Assembly: GCA_910586925.1 (NCBI GenBank)
Contig: CAJUKG010000001.1
Span: 62,001 to 126,000, forward strand
Length of the DNA stretch: 64,000 nt
Direction of reading: 5' to 3'
From: an uncultured Christensenellaceae bacterium
GTDB taxonomy: Bacteria; Bacillota; Clostridia; Christensenellales; Pumilibacteraceae
A program made the translations under genes and the position numbers. A model generated the notes under the pieces. That model saw only the letters and a list, made by a program, of their open reading frames with translations. It searched no databases and was not told the DNA's origin. Each line of letters begins with the position of its first letter. The stretch's first letter is position 1. Positions 61,887 through 64,000 of this stretch are shown here, piece by piece.

Positions 61887-63434
61887 ATGTCAAGTACCTG
61901 GCTCAAATCGGCGATATTCTACGAAATTTATCCGAACTCTTTTTCGGACATGAACGGGGACGGATACGGGGATTTCGCGGGGATAACCGAAAAGCTCGAT
62001 TATATCAAGTCGCTCGGCGTGAACGCGCTGTGGCTCAATCCGCATTACGATTCGCCGTTCATGGACGGCGGGTATGACGTGCGCGATTATTTCGCCGTGT
62101 CGCCGAGGTTCGGCAGCGAGGCGGACTTCGACGAGCTTATAGCGGCGGCGCATGCCCGCGGCATCAAGGTAATACTCGACCTCGTGCCCGGTCATACTTC
62201 CGAACAGAACGCCGACTTTTTGAAAAGCGCGGAGGCTGTTCGCAACGAGCTTTCGGACAGGTTTATTTGGACGAACGGCGAGTGGGAATTCCCGCAGGGC
62301 TTTCGTGCGATCTCGGGACGGCACGACCGTAAAGGCAATTATATAGTCAATTTCTTTTCCACTCAGCCCGCGCTCAATTACGGGTTTAACCGTATCGACG
62401 AGCCGAGCTGGCAAATGCCGTATACGTCCGACGCGGCAATGGCGACGCGCGAATGGCTCAAGAGCGTTATGCGGTTCTGGCTCGACCGCGGCGCGGACGG
62501 ATTCAGAGTGGACATGGCGGGGTCGCTCGTAAAGAACGACGGCGCGGATAACGAAAAACCCGCGACGAGCGAGATATGGCGGGATATTCGCGCAATGCTC
62601 GATAAAGAGTATCCCGATACCGTGCTCGTATCCGAGTGGTCGGACCCGCAGGCGATACGCGCTGGGTTCGACGCCGATTTCATGCTCGATCATCACGGCA
62701 ATCCGTACAACCTGCTCGTGCGCGCGGAGGAGCGGGAAGGCTGCTACAGCTATTTCGACATTGCGGGGCGCGGCGACGGCAAGGCGTTTGCCGACGGGTT
62801 CTCCGCTTGGTACGGCGAAGTAAAAGCGGCGGGCGGATATATCGGGCTTTTGTCGTGCAACCACGATACGCCGCGGCTCGCACCGCAGTACACCGCCGAA
62901 CAGCTTAAGCTCGTTTACGCGACGCTATTTACTCTGCCCGGCGTGCCGTTTTTATACTACGGCGACGAGATAGGCATGAGATACATAAAAGACCTGCCGA
63001 GCGTGGAGTGCGGGTTCGCGAGGACGGGTTCGCGCACGCCCATGCAGTGGAGCGTCGAACGCAACGCGGGATTTTCGACGGCGGAACAAACGTTTTTGCC
63101 GACGTTCGCCGACAAGCAAACGAACGTCGCGGCGCAGACGAAAGATAAAAAATCTCTGCTTAATTTTATCCGATCGCTTTTCGAGTTTCGCAAAACCCGC
63201 AAAGAGTTTGCGGGCGGCGACTTCGAGTTTTTGTACGCGGACGGCAGTAAGCCGCTCGTTTACCGCCGCGGCGAGCTTATTATCGTCGTCAACCCGACGA
63301 AATCCAAATGCACCGTGCCCGTCACCGTGCCGCCCAAGTTCAAACCGATTTTTTCGGCGGGCAAAGAGGCGAAAGCGCAAAAGACGAGTATCGCCGTGCA
63401 ACCGCTGTCGTTTACCGTTTTCGGCGGCAAGTAG
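61887..63434 (+). CDS. Glycoside hydrolase family 13 (alpha-glucosidase type)
   Basis: A 515-residue cytoplasmic alpha-glucosidase of the oligo-1,6-glucosidase/sucrose-phosphate type. It begins WLKSAIFYEIYPNSFSDMNGDGYGDFAGITEKLDYIKSLGVNALWLNP, the family start. Conserved regions: LDLVPGHTSEQN, the nucleophile Asp in GFRVDMAG (about 209), the acid/base Glu in LVSEWSDP (about 251), and CNHDTPR (about 330). The glycine in LVPGHTS stands where most family members have NHTS, a mild departure. The C-terminal beta-domain ends with PLSFTVFGGK. No signal peptide, so it acts on imported oligosaccharides. A terminator follows. Confidence 0.93.
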   Translation: MSSTWLKSAIFYEIYPNSFSDMNGDGYGDFAGITEKLDYIKSLGVNALWLNPHYDSPFMDGGYDVRDYFAVSPRFGSEADFDELIAAAHARGIKVILDLVPGHTSEQNADFLKSAEAVRNELSDRFIWTNGEWEFPQGFRAISGRHDRKGNYIVNFFSTQPALNYGFNRIDEPSWQMPYTSDAAMATREWLKSVMRFWLDRGADGFRVDMAGSLVKNDGADNEKPATSEIWRDIRAMLDKEYPDTVLVSEWSDPQAIRAGFDADFMLDHHGNPYNLLVRAEEREGCYSYFDIAGRGDGKAFADGFSAWYGEVKAAGGYIGLLSCNHDTPRLAPQYTAEQLKLVYATLFTLPGVPFLYYGDEIGMRYIKDLPSVECGFARTGSRTPMQWSVERNAGFSTAEQTFLPTFADKQTNVAAQTKDKKSLLNFIRSLFEFRKTRKEFAGGDFEFLYADGSKPLVYRRGELIIVVNPTKSKCTVPVTVPPKFKPIFSAGKEAKAQKTSIAVQPLSFTVFGGK

Positions 63435-63458
63435 AGCGGGATAGTGTTTGAGGTATTA

Positions 63459-63485
63459 AGCGGACGTTCGTTGCGTCCGCTTTTC
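63459..63485 (+). terminator. Terminator of the GH13 gene
   Basis: AGCGGACG (63459-63466), 7-base loop, CGTCCGCT (63474-63481), then T run. Confidence 0.88.
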
Positions 63486-63545
63486 TCGTGCGATCTTGCT
63501 TAAACGCGAGCAGACCGAGGCGGTTGTCGCGCGGCGGATATTCGA

Positions 63546-63574
63546 TTGACTTTTTCGGAAGAAATTGTTACAAT
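63546..63574 (+). promoter_or_regulatory. Sigma-A promoter of the M3 peptidase gene
   Basis: TTGACT (63546-63551), 17-base spacer, TACAAT (63569-63574). Confidence 0.8.
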
Positions 63575-63593
63575 ATCGGTGAGGTGAAATGAC

Positions 63594-64000
63594 ATGACTA
63601 AAAAGATCAAGGATTACGAGTATAAGCGCGCGGACATAGACGCCGCAAAGAGTTATTTGCAAGACTGCATAGCGCGTGCGAAAAATGCCGCGAGCGGGAA
63701 AGAGCTTGCCGCGCTCCGCGACGAAGCGAACGGGTATTTCGCGAAGCTCAACACCGATATAGGGCTTGCCATGATACGCCACACCCTCGACGTGCGCGAT
63801 AAGTTCTACGCCGCCGAGCAGGATTATTACGACGAAACGCTGCCTTCGCTCTCCGCGCTCTCTACCGAGTTCAACCGCGCGATAGTTTCGTCGCCGAAAT
63901 TCGGCGAGCTGAAAACGCTTATAAATCCGCTTATAGTGCGCGGAATGGAAGCGTCGCTCAAAGTTATGGACGAGCGCATCGTCGCCGACAGCATAGAGGA
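63594..64000 (+). CDS. M3 family oligoendopeptidase, 5' part only
   Basis: The frame is open from ATG 63594 to the window end (135 complete codons), so only the N-terminus is seen. It reads MTKKIKDYEYKRADIDAAK, then FYAAEQDYYDETLPSLSALSTEF and IVSSPKFGELKTLINPLIV, the pattern of PepF-like M3 oligoendopeptidases (FYxAEQDYYDExxP). The zinc site (HEFGH) would lie beyond the window. GAGGTG lies seven bases upstream of the start. A cytoplasmic peptide-degrading role is family knowledge. Confidence 0.85.
   Translation, partial: MTKKIKDYEYKRADIDAAKSYLQDCIARAKNAASGKELAALRDEANGYFAKLNTDIGLAMIRHTLDVRDKFYAAEQDYYDETLPSLSALSTEFNRAIVSSPKFGELKTLINPLIVRGMEASLKVMDERIVADSIE

Overview
This window looks like a chromosomal segment of a Gram-positive, anaerobe-like member of the Bacillota, probably an uncultured gut Clostridia lineage. 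The grounds are consensus sigma-A promoters (TTGACA, 17 bp, TATAAT-type) at many genes, GGAGG-type ribosome binding sites, lipobox lipoproteins with no outer-membrane genes, and Clostridia-typical families (YugP peptidase, DUF815 ATPase, DUF1934, UPF0173 hydrolase, type-2 GalT). By eye the base composition is about half G+C, with AT-richer islands at 3.5-6.4 kb and 25.6-26.8 kb. The species assignment is inference only.

Layout. 0-3.5 kb: TetR regulator, an ABC ATPase with no permease, a CDF metal exporter and mnmA. 3.5-8.8 kb: an AT-rich accessory cluster with a sigma factor, a secreted cysteine-peptidase-like protein, a one-pass anti-sigma-like protein and two leucine-rich-repeat surface proteins, one probably frameshifted. 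8.9-12.7 kb: YugP peptidase, two uncharacterised genes around a palindrome, a Nudix hydrolase and an asparaginase. 12.8-19.7 kb: one giant gene for a 2296-residue, one-pass, repeat-built surface protein. 20.0-20.4 kb: an apparent small RNA gene with its own promoter and terminator, then the initiator tRNA. 20.6-25.6 kb: an XRE-cupin regulator and potABCD for polyamine uptake. 25.6-27.3 kb: an orphan type I specificity subunit and intergenic repeats. 27.4-35.3 kb: RNA-modification genes (mnmG, tilS, a TrmN6-like gene, rsmI), then dnaA, DUF1934 and a metal-dependent hydrolase. 35.4-41.2 kb: AraC regulator and the full Leloir set galT-galK-galE-galM. 42-48 kb: DUF815 ATPase, ArsP_2-like permease, dnaX and nadE. 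48-52.5 kb: cysK and a heterodimeric ABC exporter. 52.8-64 kb: a beta-glucan-type cluster (GH16 lipoprotein, carbohydrate-binding lipoprotein, permuted membrane-anchored GH3), a Wzz-like protein, a GH13 enzyme and the start of an M3 peptidase.

How the parts work together. The GH16, the binding lipoprotein and the GH3 look like a surface chain that cuts, holds and finishes beta-glucans; GH13 and the Leloir genes feed alpha-glucosides and galactose into central metabolism. The sigma factor, peptidase-like protein and membrane protein form a compact candidate envelope-signalling unit next to the LRR proteins.

Most unusual points: (1) a promoter-to-terminator small RNA of about 68 nt at 19999-20066; (2) an A10 tract preceded by a hairpin in dnaX, with a -1 stop immediately after it, placed to make a 385-residue gamma form beside tau; (3) five genes (dnaA, DUF1934, dnaX, an AlkZ-like gene, an ABC exporter) whose start codon lies within about 0-4 nt of the predicted transcription start, so probably leaderless; (4) the giant repeat protein; (5) the sigma/peptidase/anti-sigma-like cluster.
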